A stretch of DNA of 64,000 nucleotides. Origin: Kiloniella laminariae (GTDB lineage: Bacteria > Pseudomonadota > Alphaproteobacteria > Kiloniellales > Kiloniellaceae). Below, piece after piece: positions 40,337 to 49,330 of this stretch. The notes below the pieces were generated by a model. That model did no database searches, was not told where the DNA came from, and saw only the letters and a program-made list of their open reading frames with translations. The stretch lies in assembly GCF_027214005.1 (NCBI RefSeq), contig NZ_JAPWGY010000001.1, positions 186,001-250,000 on the forward strand, given 5' to 3'. Both the position numbers and the translations under genes were made by a program. Positions within the stretch are counted from its first letter, which is position 1. Each line of letters begins with the position of its first letter.

Positions 40337-40738
40337 AACGGCCTCCTGAAATCATATCAAACCGAAATAGGGTCTTTGGTGAAACTCTTGCCAAACGCCA
40401 AAGACCGGGGAGACCCCGACTCTATGGTGCAAAGCGGAAAAAATAGCGGCAGCTGTACTATTATACGCTGCCGTTTGTTTGGTGTAGCATACCAGAAGGT
40501 ATCGCCAGAGGAAAAGTCTCGCTATGATTATAGAAATGTCATCCTTTTTCAAGAAAACATGTTTGTTTGATTCTGCTGTTGAACGAGAAAAATAAAATTA
40601 TCCGTCGGTGTTTTGTAAAAATAATGAGATTATTTCGCTGACCTGTGGAGTATCGGGGCGGGTTAGACCGAAATGATAGCGACCAGCCAGGAATACTCGC
40701 AAATGCTGGTTTGGTGTTACCTATCCGGAGGAAACCAA
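40337..40738. promoter_or_regulatory. Divergent promoter region between RND operon and HDAC-like gene
   Basis: No gene is visible in these 402 bases. A perfect 7-bp inverted repeat, CGGCAGC (40447-40453) and GCTGCCG (40467-40473), with an inner GTA/TAC partial symmetry, has the size of a TetR-family operator. No TetR gene is adjacent. GGAGG just before the ATG at 40739 is a strong ribosome site for the HDAC-like gene. Confidence 0.4.
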
Positions 40739-41674
40739 ATGACCACTGCGCTTTTCAGCCATGCCGCCAGTCAACTGCATGATCCTGGCATTCACCATCC
40801 GGAATCACCTCACCGATTTGAGGCAATCATGCGGGCTTTGTCCGAGCCTGTATTCGACGAACTGGACCGTCGAGAATCTCCAGAAATCGAACGCGGGAAG
40901 CTCCATTGGGCACATACAGAAGAGCACGTGAGTGAGGTTCTGCGGGCGATCCCTGCAACGGGGTATGTGGCACTTGATGGGGACACGGTGGTCTGTAAGC
41001 ACTCGGGAGAGGCAGCCCTTCGAGCTGCAGGGGGAATTTGTGCGGCGGTTGACGCTGTCATGAACAAGGATGTGGATAATGCCTTTTGTCTCAGTCGTCC
41101 ACCTGGACACCATGCCGAGCGGCATCGGGCTATGGGGTTCTGTCTGTTTTGTAACCCGGCCCTTGGAGCCTATCAGGCGCGATATGAACATGGTGTTGAG
41201 AGGGTTGCTGTGATCGATTTTGATGTCCATCACGGTAACGGAACCCAGGATATCCTCTGGGATGATCCCAATATGTTTTACGGTTCTAGCCATGAATCGC
41301 CTCTTTTCCCGGGAACCGGGAGTGTTGGGGAAACGGGCGTTGCCAACAATATCCTTAATTGTCCTCTGCCTTCGGGGGGAGGCTCCTATGAATTTCGCAA
41401 GGCGATGGACGATCATATTTTTCCGGCTGTACAGAACTTCAAGCCTGGCCTGATTATTGTGTCGGCAGGGTTTGATGGGCACAGGGAGGACCCGCTTGCC
41501 TCTCTCAATCTGGAAGACGAGGATTTTGGCTGGGTCTCGCGGCGGATTGTCGAGCTGGCAGATGAGCTTTGTGAACGGCGTTTGGTCTCGATCCTTGAAG
41601 GGGGCTACAATACGGATGCTTTGTCCCGCTCTGTTGCCCTTCACATCATGGCCTTGATGAATGCAGCAGATTAG
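40739..41674 (+). CDS. Histone deacetylase family protein (acetylpolyamine/AcuC-like)
   Basis: The 311-residue protein has the arginase/deacetylase fold. RPPGHHAERHRAMGFC includes the catalytic tandem histidines, and IDFDVHHGNGTQ and GFDGHREDP provide the zinc ligands Asp, His and Asp. It should remove acyl groups from a small amide or lysine side chain. In alphaproteobacteria this gene stands next to xseB-ispA-dxs, as here, though the functional link is not known. The ATG at 40739 has GGAGG upstream. Confidence 0.93.
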   Translation: MTTALFSHAASQLHDPGIHHPESPHRFEAIMRALSEPVFDELDRRESPEIERGKLHWAHTEEHVSEVLRAIPATGYVALDGDTVVCKHSGEAALRAAGGICAAVDAVMNKDVDNAFCLSRPPGHHAERHRAMGFCLFCNPALGAYQARYEHGVERVAVIDFDVHHGNGTQDILWDDPNMFYGSSHESPLFPGTGSVGETGVANNILNCPLPSGGGSYEFRKAMDDHIFPAVQNFKPGLIIVSAGFDGHREDPLASLNLEDEDFGWVSRRIVELADELCERRLVSILEGGYNTDALSRSVALHIMALMNAAD

Positions 41675-41796
41675 AACGGCGCTGTGAGGCTTCGGATGAG
41701 AGGGAGGGGAAATATACTCTTTCCAGCAGGGGCCGGGTCTTGTCTGATGCAAACTGACAACGTAGAGTGCCGCAAGAATTAACAGTTGAGGTTCCC

Positions 41797-42060
41797 ATGA
41801 CCGACGTTTCGCAATCCAAAGCCAGTCCCGCCGATATCAAAAGCATGAGTTTTGAAGAAGCTCTTGCCGAACTCAAAACGATCGTTGGTCGGCTTGAGCA
41901 GGGAGAAGGTAAACTGGATGAGGCGATCGAGGCTTATGATCGTGGTGCCAAGCTGAAGGCGCATTGCGAAAGTAAATTACGCGAAGCCCAGGAAAAGATT
42001 GAGAAGATCACCATGGGACCGGATGGTGAGCCACAGACTGAACCTTTCGAAGTGGCATAA
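41797..42060 (+). CDS. xseB: Exodeoxyribonuclease VII small subunit
   Basis: The 87-residue helical protein contains SFEEALAELKTIVGRLEQGEGKLDEAIEAYDRG, the hallmark of XseB, given here as two pieces of the same helix pair. It binds the large subunit XseA, encoded elsewhere, to degrade single-stranded DNA. An in-frame GTG at 41767 would add ten residues; the ATG at 41797, with TTGAGG upstream, is preferred. IspA starts 30 bases downstream. Confidence 0.93.
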   Translation: MTDVSQSKASPADIKSMSFEEALAELKTIVGRLEQGEGKLDEAIEAYDRGAKLKAHCESKLREAQEKIEKITMGPDGEPQTEPFEVA

Positions 42061-42090
42061 CGACGTCCGTCAGCCGGAGATCTGACTTCC

Positions 42091-42978
42091 ATGCAGGATA
42101 TTACACAGGCCCTGAGCCGTTGTGCGAACGCTGTTGAAGCGCACCTTGAAAGACTTCTTCCTTCCGTATCCACTGCAGAAGGGGAGGTCGTTGAGGCCAT
42201 GCGTTATTCTGCCCTTGGGGGCGGGAAACGTTTGCGACCCTTTCTGGTTATGGAAAGTGCTGCCCTGTTCGGTGTTGATCCCTCCCGGGCTCTACAGGCG
42301 GCGGCAGCACTGGAGATGGTGCACTGCTACAGCCTGGTGCATGATGACCTTCCCGCCATGGATGACAGCGATTTGCGCCGGGGAAGAGCAACGGTCCACC
42401 GGAAATGGAACGATGCCACAGCAATCCTGGCTGGCGATGGTTTGTTGACAGAAGCTTTTACTGTTCTGGCCTCGCCTGAGAGCCATCCCGATGCGCAAGT
42501 TCGCCTTGAATTGATCACCGAGCTTGCGACGGCGGCTGGAGCCAAAGGTATGGTTGGTGGTCAGATGATTGACCTTTCTCCTGATCGGGCGAAATTGGAT
42601 CTCGCCGGGATCACAAGGCTTCAGGCTTTGAAAACCGGGGCGCTTATTCGTTATGCCTGTGAGGCTGGAGCGATCCTGGGCCAGGCGCAAAGAGAAGAAA
42701 GAACCGCTCTGCGTCTTTATGCGGAAGATCTGGGGCTGGCATTCCAGATTGTTGACGATCTACTGGATCATGAGGCAACTCCAGAGGAAACCGGGAAGCC
42801 TACAGGAGTTGATTCTGACGCTGGAAAAGCAACTTTTGTCGGGCAACTTGGTCTGGAAAAAGCCCGTGTCAGAGCAGAAGAGCTGGTTGTCTCGGCAAAA
42901 TCGAGACTTGATATTTTCTCAGGAAAGGCGCAGTTACTGCGCGAGATTGCCACATTTGTACTGGAACGTAGGTCGTAA
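42091..42978 (+). CDS. ispA: Farnesyl diphosphate synthase (polyprenyl synthetase)
   Basis: The 295-residue enzyme has the first aspartate motif DDLPAMDD (85-92) and the second motif DDLLDH near residue 228, plus GGGKRLRP at 43-50. It condenses isopentenyl and dimethylallyl diphosphates to farnesyl diphosphate in the cytosol. The residue two positions before the first motif region is small, as in farnesyl-type enzymes, but product length is not certain. The gene follows xseB and precedes dxs, a conserved isoprenoid cluster. Confidence 0.94.
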   Translation: MQDITQALSRCANAVEAHLERLLPSVSTAEGEVVEAMRYSALGGGKRLRPFLVMESAALFGVDPSRALQAAAALEMVHCYSLVHDDLPAMDDSDLRRGRATVHRKWNDATAILAGDGLLTEAFTVLASPESHPDAQVRLELITELATAAGAKGMVGGQMIDLSPDRAKLDLAGITRLQALKTGALIRYACEAGAILGQAQREERTALRLYAEDLGLAFQIVDDLLDHEATPEETGKPTGVDSDAGKATFVGQLGLEKARVRAEELVVSAKSRLDIFSGKAQLLREIATFVLERRS

Positions 42979-43099
42979 GTTTTTTTGCTTCCGGGTGTAA
43001 GCCTCGCTCGACCCGATGGGGAAACCCGGCGTATAGTGTGAGATTGGCTGCCAGAGATACAGAGAATGAAAGCCCGTTAGGGAACTGGAAACAGAAGTG

Positions 43100-45049
43100 A
43101 TGGAGAGTAGGGTGAGTCAGTACGGTCACAATCGCCAGACCCCTCTGCTGGATACGGTCAAGAACCCGGCAGATTTGCGTACGCTGGAAGAAAGCCAATT
43201 GCCGCAACTGGCTGAGGAACTGCGTCTGGACATGATTAACGCGGTGTCGCGTACCGGCGGTCACCTCGGAGCTGGTCTGGGCGTTGTCGAGCTGACAGTT
43301 GCCATCCATCATGTTTTCAATACCCCCGATGACAAGTTGATCTGGGACGTCGGACATCAGTGTTACCCGCACAAGATCCTGACCGAGCGCCGTGACCGTA
43401 TTGGTACTCTGCGTCAGGGGGGCGGATTGTCCGGTTTTACCACCCGCAAGGAAAGCATCTACGATCCTTTTGGTGCGGCGCACAGTTCTACGTCGATTTC
43501 AGCTGGCCTTGGGTATGCTGTTGCGCGTGATCTGGCGGGCAAAGACAACAATGTGATTTCCGTGATCGGTGATGGATCTATGACGGCGGGCATGGCCTAT
43601 GAGGCCATGAACAATGCCGGAGCAATGAATTCGCGCCTGATTGTGATCCTGAACGATAATGACATGTCCATTGCTCCGCCGGTCGGGGCTTTGAGTGCTT
43701 ATCTGTCGCGTCTGATTTCGGCCAAGCCCTATCAGTCGATGCGGCATATGGCCAAAGAGATTATCAGCAAGTTACCGCCACGACTGGAAACTGCAGCCAA
43801 AAGGGCAGAAGAATATGCCCGCGGATTTCTGACAGGTGGTACGCTATTCGAGGAACTGGGTTTCTTCTATATTGGCCCGATCGATGGTCACGACTTTTCC
43901 CATCTGCTGCCCGTGCTTAAAAATGTCCGGGACTGTAATTACGACGGTCCGGTCCTGATTCATGCGGTAACTCAAAAGGGCAAAGGCTACGAACCAGCGG
44001 AAAAGGCAGCCGACAAATACCACGGCGTGTCGAAATTTGATGTGGTTAGTGGCAAGCAGGAAAAATCCCCCCCCAAGGCGCCGCTTTATCAGAACGTTTT
44101 TGCCAAGGCCTTGATTGCGGAAGCCCGGGAAGACGACAAGATCGTCGCGATGACTGCAGCCATGCCGTCTGGTACGGGAATCAATCTTTTTGAAGAGGAA
44201 TTTCCGGACCGGACTTTTGATGTCGGGATTGCCGAACAGCATGGCGTGACTTTCTGTGCGGGCATGGCCTGTGAAGGCTACAAACCTTATGCGGCGATCT
44301 ATTCGACCTTTTTACAGCGTGCCTATGACCAGGTAATCCATGATGTGGCTATTCAAAGCCTTCCCGTGCGCTTTATTATCGATCGTGCCGGTATGGTTGG
44401 TGCCGATGGAGTTACGCATCAGGGAAGCTATGATCTGGCGTATCTTGGCTGCATCCCGGATATGGTGTTGATGGCACCCTCGGACGAGCTGGAACTGATG
44501 CACATGGTTGCGACCTCGACCACGATCAACGATCGTCCAAGTGCCATCCGGTTCCCCCGGGGAGAGGCGACAGGTCGCATGGCGTTGCCCGAGCGGGGAA
44601 CGGTACTGGAAATTGGGAAAGGCCGGGTTATCCGCGAGGGCAAACATGTTGCAATTCTTGCTTTGGGAACCCGCCTTGATGATTGCCTCAAGGCCGCAGA
44701 AAAGCTGGCCGCGAGAGGGTACACTACAACGGTGGCCGATGCCCGCTTTGCCAAGCCGCTGGACGTTGATCTTATCCGTGATCTTGCAAATAAACATGAT
44801 GTTTTGCTCACGGTTGAAGAAGGCTCCATTGGCGGATTTTCTTCGTTGGTATCAAACTATCTGGCGAATGAAGGTTTCTTTGACAAGGGGTTGAAGTTTC
44901 GCCCTGTCTGTATGCCGGATGTCTTCATTGATCATGAAAGCCCTGCAACACAGCTGGCTCAGGCCGGACTGGATGCGGAGGGGATCTTTAACCGGGCGCT
45001 TGCTGCATTGGGGCAAGGTGTCGCTCGACCCTCTTCTTCTATTGCCTGA
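43100..45049 (+). CDS. dxs: 1-deoxy-D-xylulose-5-phosphate synthase
   Basis: The 649-residue thiamine-diphosphate enzyme joins pyruvate and glyceraldehyde 3-phosphate in the first step of the MEP isoprenoid pathway. [16 protein letters not shown] binds the Mg-[14 protein letters not shown] is the conserved segment before it, and the transketolase pyrimidine-binding (DVGIAEQH) and C-terminal domains follow. A GTG start twelve bases further downstream (MSQYGH...) with GGAGAG upstream is also possible. Length is normal. Confidence 0.96.
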   Translation: MESRVSQYGHNRQTPLLDTVKNPADLRTLEESQLPQLAEELRLDMINAVSRTGGHLGAGLGVVELTVAIHHVFNTPDDKLIWDVGHQCYPHKILTERRDRIGTLRQGGGLSGFTTRKESIYDPFGAAHSSTSISAGLGYAVARDLAGKDNNVISVIGDGSMTAGMAYEAMNNAGAMNSRLIVILNDNDMSIAPPVGALSAYLSRLISAKPYQSMRHMAKEIISKLPPRLETAAKRAEEYARGFLTGGTLFEELGFFYIGPIDGHDFSHLLPVLKNVRDCNYDGPVLIHAVTQKGKGYEPAEKAADKYHGVSKFDVVSGKQEKSPPKAPLYQNVFAKALIAEAREDDKIVAMTAAMPSGTGINLFEEEFPDRTFDVGIAEQHGVTFCAGMACEGYKPYAAIYSTFLQRAYDQVIHDVAIQSLPVRFIIDRAGMVGADGVTHQGSYDLAYLGCIPDMVLMAPSDELELMHMVATSTTINDRPSAIRFPRGEATGRMALPERGTVLEIGKGRVIREGKHVAILALGTRLDDCLKAAEKLAARGYTTTVADARFAKPLDVDLIRDLANKHDVLLTVEEGSIGGFSSLVSNYLANEGFFDKGLKFRPVCMPDVFIDHESPATQLAQAGLDAEGIFNRALAALGQGVARPSSSIA

Positions 45050-45274
45050 CTGCAGGTGACAGCTGGGCCAGGAGTTGCTCTGCTGTCTTAAAAAAAGAAC
45101 CGTATTGCACTGTTTCTGGTATTTCGGGGCAGGGCAGGATGGTGTCCGCTTTTTCTTGTGCACTATACAACTATGAGATTACCCGTTAGGGTGGATTGAT
45201 ATTCATTCTGACACTATGGCGAACAGCCGCTTTTGGTTGCGTCCATCGGTGATTTTCTTTTTGGGATCCAGTAC

Positions 45275-46699
45275 ATGTCGATCAACCTTGCAGAGGACAG
45301 GGCCGAAGAGGCTTCTGACCAGAATTTGCCGTCTGTCTGGCGTTGGGGAGAAGAGCTGAGGGCGACCTTTGTTCTCGCCTGGCCATTGGTCATAGCCCAG
45401 GTCGCGCAGATGGCACTGGTGACAACCGATGTAATCATGATGGGGTGGCTTGGCCCAAAATTTCTGGCTGCCGGAACGCTGGCCAGCAGTCTGATGAGCC
45501 CTTTTTACCTGTTTGGAATTGGCCTGGTTTCAGCTGTTGCCCCCATGATTGCGCAGGCAATCGGTGCAAGAGATTTCAAGTCTGTCCGCCGTACTGTCCG
45601 CCAGGGCTTCTGGGTCTCTGTTCTGCTCGCTGCTTTTCTGGTGGCTTTGATCTGGAATACAAAAGCCATTTTTCTTTTTGCCGGGCAGACCGAAGAAAGT
45701 TCAGGGATGGCACAGGTCTATGTGCACTATGCAATCTGGCATCTTTTTGCGTCGTTCCTGTTTCTGGTCTTGCGCTGTCTGCTTTCTGCTCAGGGTAAAA
45801 CCAAGGTTATTCTTGTCATCACGCTGGCCGGAATTGTGGTCAACGGACTGGGGAACTATGCCTTGATGTTTGGCAACTGGGGCTTTCCACGATTGGAATT
45901 GATGGGGGCAGGGATCAGCACAACTTTTGTTAATACGGTGATGTTCCTGATTGCTCTGGGTTATATTCTGACCCACCATCGTTTTAAACGCTATGCCATC
46001 CTTGTCCGTTTGTGGAAGCCGGACTGGAACCGGTTTTTTGAAATCTTCCGGATCGGATTGCCGGTGGGGTGTATGCTGACAGCCGAAACGGGATTGTTTG
46101 CTGCTGCAACGCTGCTGATGGGCTGGCTGGGCACCAATGAATTGGCAGCTCATGCTGTCGCTCTGCAATGTGCGTCCATTGCTTTTATGATTCCCTTGGG
46201 GATCAGCCAGGCGGCGACAATCCGGGTTGGTCTGGCCTATGGCGCTAAAAAAAGTGAAGGCATTCGCAAGGCTGGCTGGGTTTCGATTATCATGGGGACC
46301 GGCTTTATGGGAACGACCTGTCTGGCTTTCTGGTTTATTCCCGAGGTGTTGGTCGGGTTTTATCTGGATCCGCTGTTGCCTGAAAACCAGGTGCCATTGC
46401 AACTGGCCGTGTCCTATCTGGCTGTTGCGGCCCTGTTCCAGTTGGTTGACGGGGGACAGGTTGTTACCTCTGGCGCTTTGCGCGGGTTGAGCGATACCAA
46501 AGTACCCATGTTCGTGGCGATATTCGCCTATTGGGGGCTGGGTTTGCCGATCTCTTATTTTTGTGGCTTTGTTCTTGGCTGGGGCGGGCAAGGTATCTGG
46601 TTAGGTCTTGCTGCAGGACTTGCTTTTGTGGCAGTTGTTTTTGTTATACGTTTCGCCTGGCGCGAACGCCTTGGTCTGGTCAATTACAAGAGCATATAA
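45275..46699 (+). CDS. MATE-family multidrug efflux transporter
   Basis: The 474-residue membrane protein has twelve predicted helices in two MatE repeats; LAWPLVIAQVAQMALVTTDVIMMGWLG near the start is typical (given as overlapping short motifs). Such proteins extrude cationic or organic compounds using sodium or protons. The gene ends one base before tlyA, so the two are co-translated. In many relatives tlyA directly follows dxs, so this gene looks inserted into a conserved block. An in-frame start at 45233 would add fourteen residues. Confidence 0.92.
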   Translation: MSINLAEDRAEEASDQNLPSVWRWGEELRATFVLAWPLVIAQVAQMALVTTDVIMMGWLGPKFLAAGTLASSLMSPFYLFGIGLVSAVAPMIAQAIGARDFKSVRRTVRQGFWVSVLLAAFLVALIWNTKAIFLFAGQTEESSGMAQVYVHYAIWHLFASFLFLVLRCLLSAQGKTKVILVITLAGIVVNGLGNYALMFGNWGFPRLELMGAGISTTFVNTVMFLIALGYILTHHRFKRYAILVRLWKPDWNRFFEIFRIGLPVGCMLTAETGLFAAATLLMGWLGTNELAAHAVALQCASIAFMIPLGISQAATIRVGLAYGAKKSEGIRKAGWVSIIMGTGFMGTTCLAFWFIPEVLVGFYLDPLLPENQVPLQLAVSYLAVAALFQLVDGGQVVTSGALRGLSDTKVPMFVAIFAYWGLGLPISYFCGFVLGWGGQGIWLGLAAGLAFVAVVFVIRFAWRERLGLVNYKSI

Positions 46700-46700
46700 C

Positions 46701-47450
46701 GTGGCAAAAGTCGGTAAAATACGCGTGGATCAGCTGTTGGTCGACCGGGGGCTGGTGGAAAGCCGATCCCGGGCACAGGCCAGAATTATGGCAGGACAGG
46801 TGTATTCCGATACCCGAAGGATCGACAAACCCGGACAGACCCTGCCTGAAGATGCGGAATTGACCCTCAAGGGCGAGGATCATCCCTGGGTCAGCCGCGG
46901 GGGACTGAAGCTGGAAAAAGGCCTGTCCACCTTTGCAATAGATCCCACGGGCAAGGTTTGCATGGATGTGGGAGCTTCCACCGGGGGATTCACTGATGTT
47001 CTCTTGACCGGGGGGGCGGCCAAGGTCTACGCCGTCGATGTGGGGCATGGTCAGCTGGCCTGGAAAATCCGCAAGGATGAACGTGTCGTGGTGATGGAGA
47101 GAACCAATGCCCGTCATCTGGATGCGGAGAAGATACCGGAACCAGTTGATCTGATTGTCTGCGATGCCAGTTTTATCGGTCTTGAAACCGTTTTACCTGC
47201 GGCAATGGCTTTGGCGTCTCCCGGTGCTTTGATGGTAGCCTTGATCAAGCCCCAGTTCGAGGTTGGCAAAGGGCGTGTTGGCAAGGGGGGCGTGGTCCGC
47301 GAACCAGAGCTCCACCAGGAAGTTTGTGACCGGATTGAAAGCTGGTTGAACGAGGAAACGGACTGGGCCGTTCTCGGGATCACAGAAAGCCCGATCAAGG
47401 GACCGGAAGGGAACATTGAATTCCTGATTGGTGCGCGGAAATTCATTTAG
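46701..47450 (+). CDS. tlyA: TlyA-family RNA methyltransferase (S4 and FtsJ-like domains)
   Basis: The 249-residue protein has an N-terminal S4 RNA-binding domain (about 5-65, IRVDQLLVDRGLVESRSRAQ) and a Rossmann methyltransferase domain with the SAM loop DVGASTGGFTD. Characterised TlyA adds 2'-O-methyl groups to 16S and 23S rRNA cytidines; some members act as haemolysin-like proteins. The GTG at 46701, one base after the MATE stop, is the natural start; the long frame upstream of it reads inside the MATE gene. Confidence 0.93.
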   Translation: MAKVGKIRVDQLLVDRGLVESRSRAQARIMAGQVYSDTRRIDKPGQTLPEDAELTLKGEDHPWVSRGGLKLEKGLSTFAIDPTGKVCMDVGASTGGFTDVLLTGGAAKVYAVDVGHGQLAWKIRKDERVVVMERTNARHLDAEKIPEPVDLIVCDASFIGLETVLPAAMALASPGALMVALIKPQFEVGKGRVGKGGVVREPELHQEVCDRIESWLNEETDWAVLGITESPIKGPEGNIEFLIGARKFI

Positions 47451-47795
47451 CGCCGGGCCTGCCTATACACTGTAAAAATATTCCAGAAACGTAATAGTTA
47501 GAGCGGATTACCTGCTCTCGTTTATGACCTGTTAACTTCTGCGGCGCTATCGTGTAATCCGTGATATAAATACACAAAACGGCTGAAGGAAAGTGGCGGG
47601 GATGCCAGAGCCTCGATACTTTTCAGGGAGTGGGCTGATATCCTGCCGTCGAGTTGGTTTTGCCTATGGCCTGATGATCATTAGCAGGAGTGGAGTTGTG
47701 AAACCGGACTGCTTTAATTATTGCAGAGGCCTTGCAGGGAGAACAGTCACTTGATGAAGCCGGATTGAAATTAACAGATAGGTTTTCGAACTTTA
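47451..47795. other. Intergenic region before second sensor kinase
   Basis: These 345 bases contain no gene I can support, no U-tract hairpin and no recognised riboswitch. The region must end the tlyA transcript and carry the kinase promoter. Confidence 0.5.
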
Positions 47796-49238
47796 ATGGC
47801 CTTTAAATCTGTCCGCACCAAGCTGTTGACCATCTGTATCTTGTCGGTCCTTGTGACCGGGCTGGTCCCTTTCCTGTTCTTTGAAGTCAGGTTTTTGCAA
47901 CAGGAAGAAGAGCGGATCTCACAACGGGCACTTGACCTGGCCAACAAGGTTGCTGTCCCGCTTTCCCGGTCGCTCTGGGATTATGACGAGAGCACTGTCT
48001 TGCTGGTTCTCGATACGCTGATCCGGGACCCGGATCTTGTCCGGGTCAGAATAGTTCTTCCCGAAGGTGCAGGAGAGTTTCATCCACTGGATGAGAGCGA
48101 TGAGCTGCCGGTAACAAAGGATGACATCAACTTTATCAAGGTCCCTCTTACCTATGTTGCCTTTGAGGACGAAGAGGTACTCGGCCATCTGGAAGTGGGC
48201 TACACCACGGTGCAGGCTTATGACAAGGTCGCGACGCGTGTCCTCCTCGACGGAGTGATTTTCTTCTGCATTCTGATGACACTGGGTGGTGGGGCTGCTT
48301 TGGCGATCAACCGTATTATCGGTCGCCCCCTGGCCATGTTGTCTCATTCCATCGATGAAATGGCGACCCAAAAAAAGCCCGTATTGGTGAAGTGGCGTTC
48401 AGAAGACGAACTGGGACAAACTGTCGAGGCCTATAACAACATGCTGATCACGATTGAACAGCATGAAAAGGATCTGGTGAAAGCCAAGGAAATTGCTGAA
48501 ATTGCCAACCGGGCAAAAACCTCCTTCCTGGCGAATATGAGCCATGAACTTCGGACCCCTCTCAACGCGATCATCGGCTTTGCCGAGATTTTGATGAAGG
48601 AAGACGATTACAAGATCGATCAGGCAAGACGTTCCGAGTATCTGGGGTATATTTTCGAAGCGGGCTCAAGCCTGATGATGATGGTTTCCGACATTCAGCA
48701 GATCTCGAGGCTTGAATCAAGCGAAGCAGGAATGCAGGACGAAGAACTGGACGTCGAGGACGAGATCCGGAGTTGTGTCAGGGCACTGGAGCTCCGGGCT
48801 GGAGACGGGGCCGTTGATCTTGAATATTCGCTGCAGTCAAACATCCCCTATCTTCGGACCAACGCGCAAGGTTTCAAACAGATTGTCGTTAATCTGTTGA
48901 GTAATGCTATCCACTTTACCCCTCGTGGCGGGCAGGTCGAAATTTCGACGCTCTATGATTCTCATCACGGTTTGACAATCCGGGTGGCTGACACGGGAAT
49001 TGGAATCTCTAAGGAAGACTTGCCTCTCGTGACAGATCCCTTCTGGAAAACATCTGATGGTAACGAAGAGCGGAGCGGGCTGGGCCTGAGTATTGTCAAA
49101 TCAATTACTGAACGAAACAAAGGGCGCTTATCCATAGAAAGTGAACTTGGTAAAGGCACGACGGTAACCGTCAATTTCCCCGTAGACCGTCTGGTCGAAC
49201 GCTCTGAACTGCTTTTGGGAAAAGCAAAAACAGCTTAG
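47796..49238 (+). CDS. Membrane sensor histidine kinase, orphan
   Basis: The 480-residue kinase has helices at about 9-30 and 150-172 with a periplasmic part between (W61-D-Y-D64), a HAMP-like segment, HisKA with His250 in ANMSHELRTPLNA and a HATPase domain with NLLSNAIHFTPRGG and DTGIGIS. The arrangement and several motifs, including the W-x-Y-D motif and the HAMP segment DELGQTVEAYN, mirror the kinase at 25385-27265, but no PAS domain is present. No response regulator is adjacent. A good terminator follows the stop. Signal and partner are unknown. Confidence 0.9.
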   Translation: MAFKSVRTKLLTICILSVLVTGLVPFLFFEVRFLQQEEERISQRALDLANKVAVPLSRSLWDYDESTVLLVLDTLIRDPDLVRVRIVLPEGAGEFHPLDESDELPVTKDDINFIKVPLTYVAFEDEEVLGHLEVGYTTVQAYDKVATRVLLDGVIFFCILMTLGGGAALAINRIIGRPLAMLSHSIDEMATQKKPVLVKWRSEDELGQTVEAYNNMLITIEQHEKDLVKAKEIAEIANRAKTSFLANMSHELRTPLNAIIGFAEILMKEDDYKIDQARRSEYLGYIFEAGSSLMMMVSDIQQISRLESSEAGMQDEELDVEDEIRSCVRALELRAGDGAVDLEYSLQSNIPYLRTNAQGFKQIVVNLLSNAIHFTPRGGQVEISTLYDSHHGLTIRVADTGIGISKEDLPLVTDPFWKTSDGNEERSGLGLSIVKSITERNKGRLSIESELGKGTTVTVNFPVDRLVERSELLLGKAKTA

Positions 49239-49274
49239 AAAAACCTGAGGGAAGTTACATTCTTATGGAGTTTG

Positions 49275-49313
49275 ACACCGCCTGCCAATCTCTGAATGGC
49301 AGGCGGTGTTTTG
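49275..49313. terminator. Intrinsic terminator between kinase gene and sppA
   Basis: A 13-bp perfect stem ACACCGCCTGCCA / TGGCAGGCGGTGT, nine-base loop, followed by TTTT. It serves the plus-strand kinase and probably the convergent sppA. Confidence 0.92.
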
Positions 49314-49330
49314 TCCTGTTGCGGCCTTGT

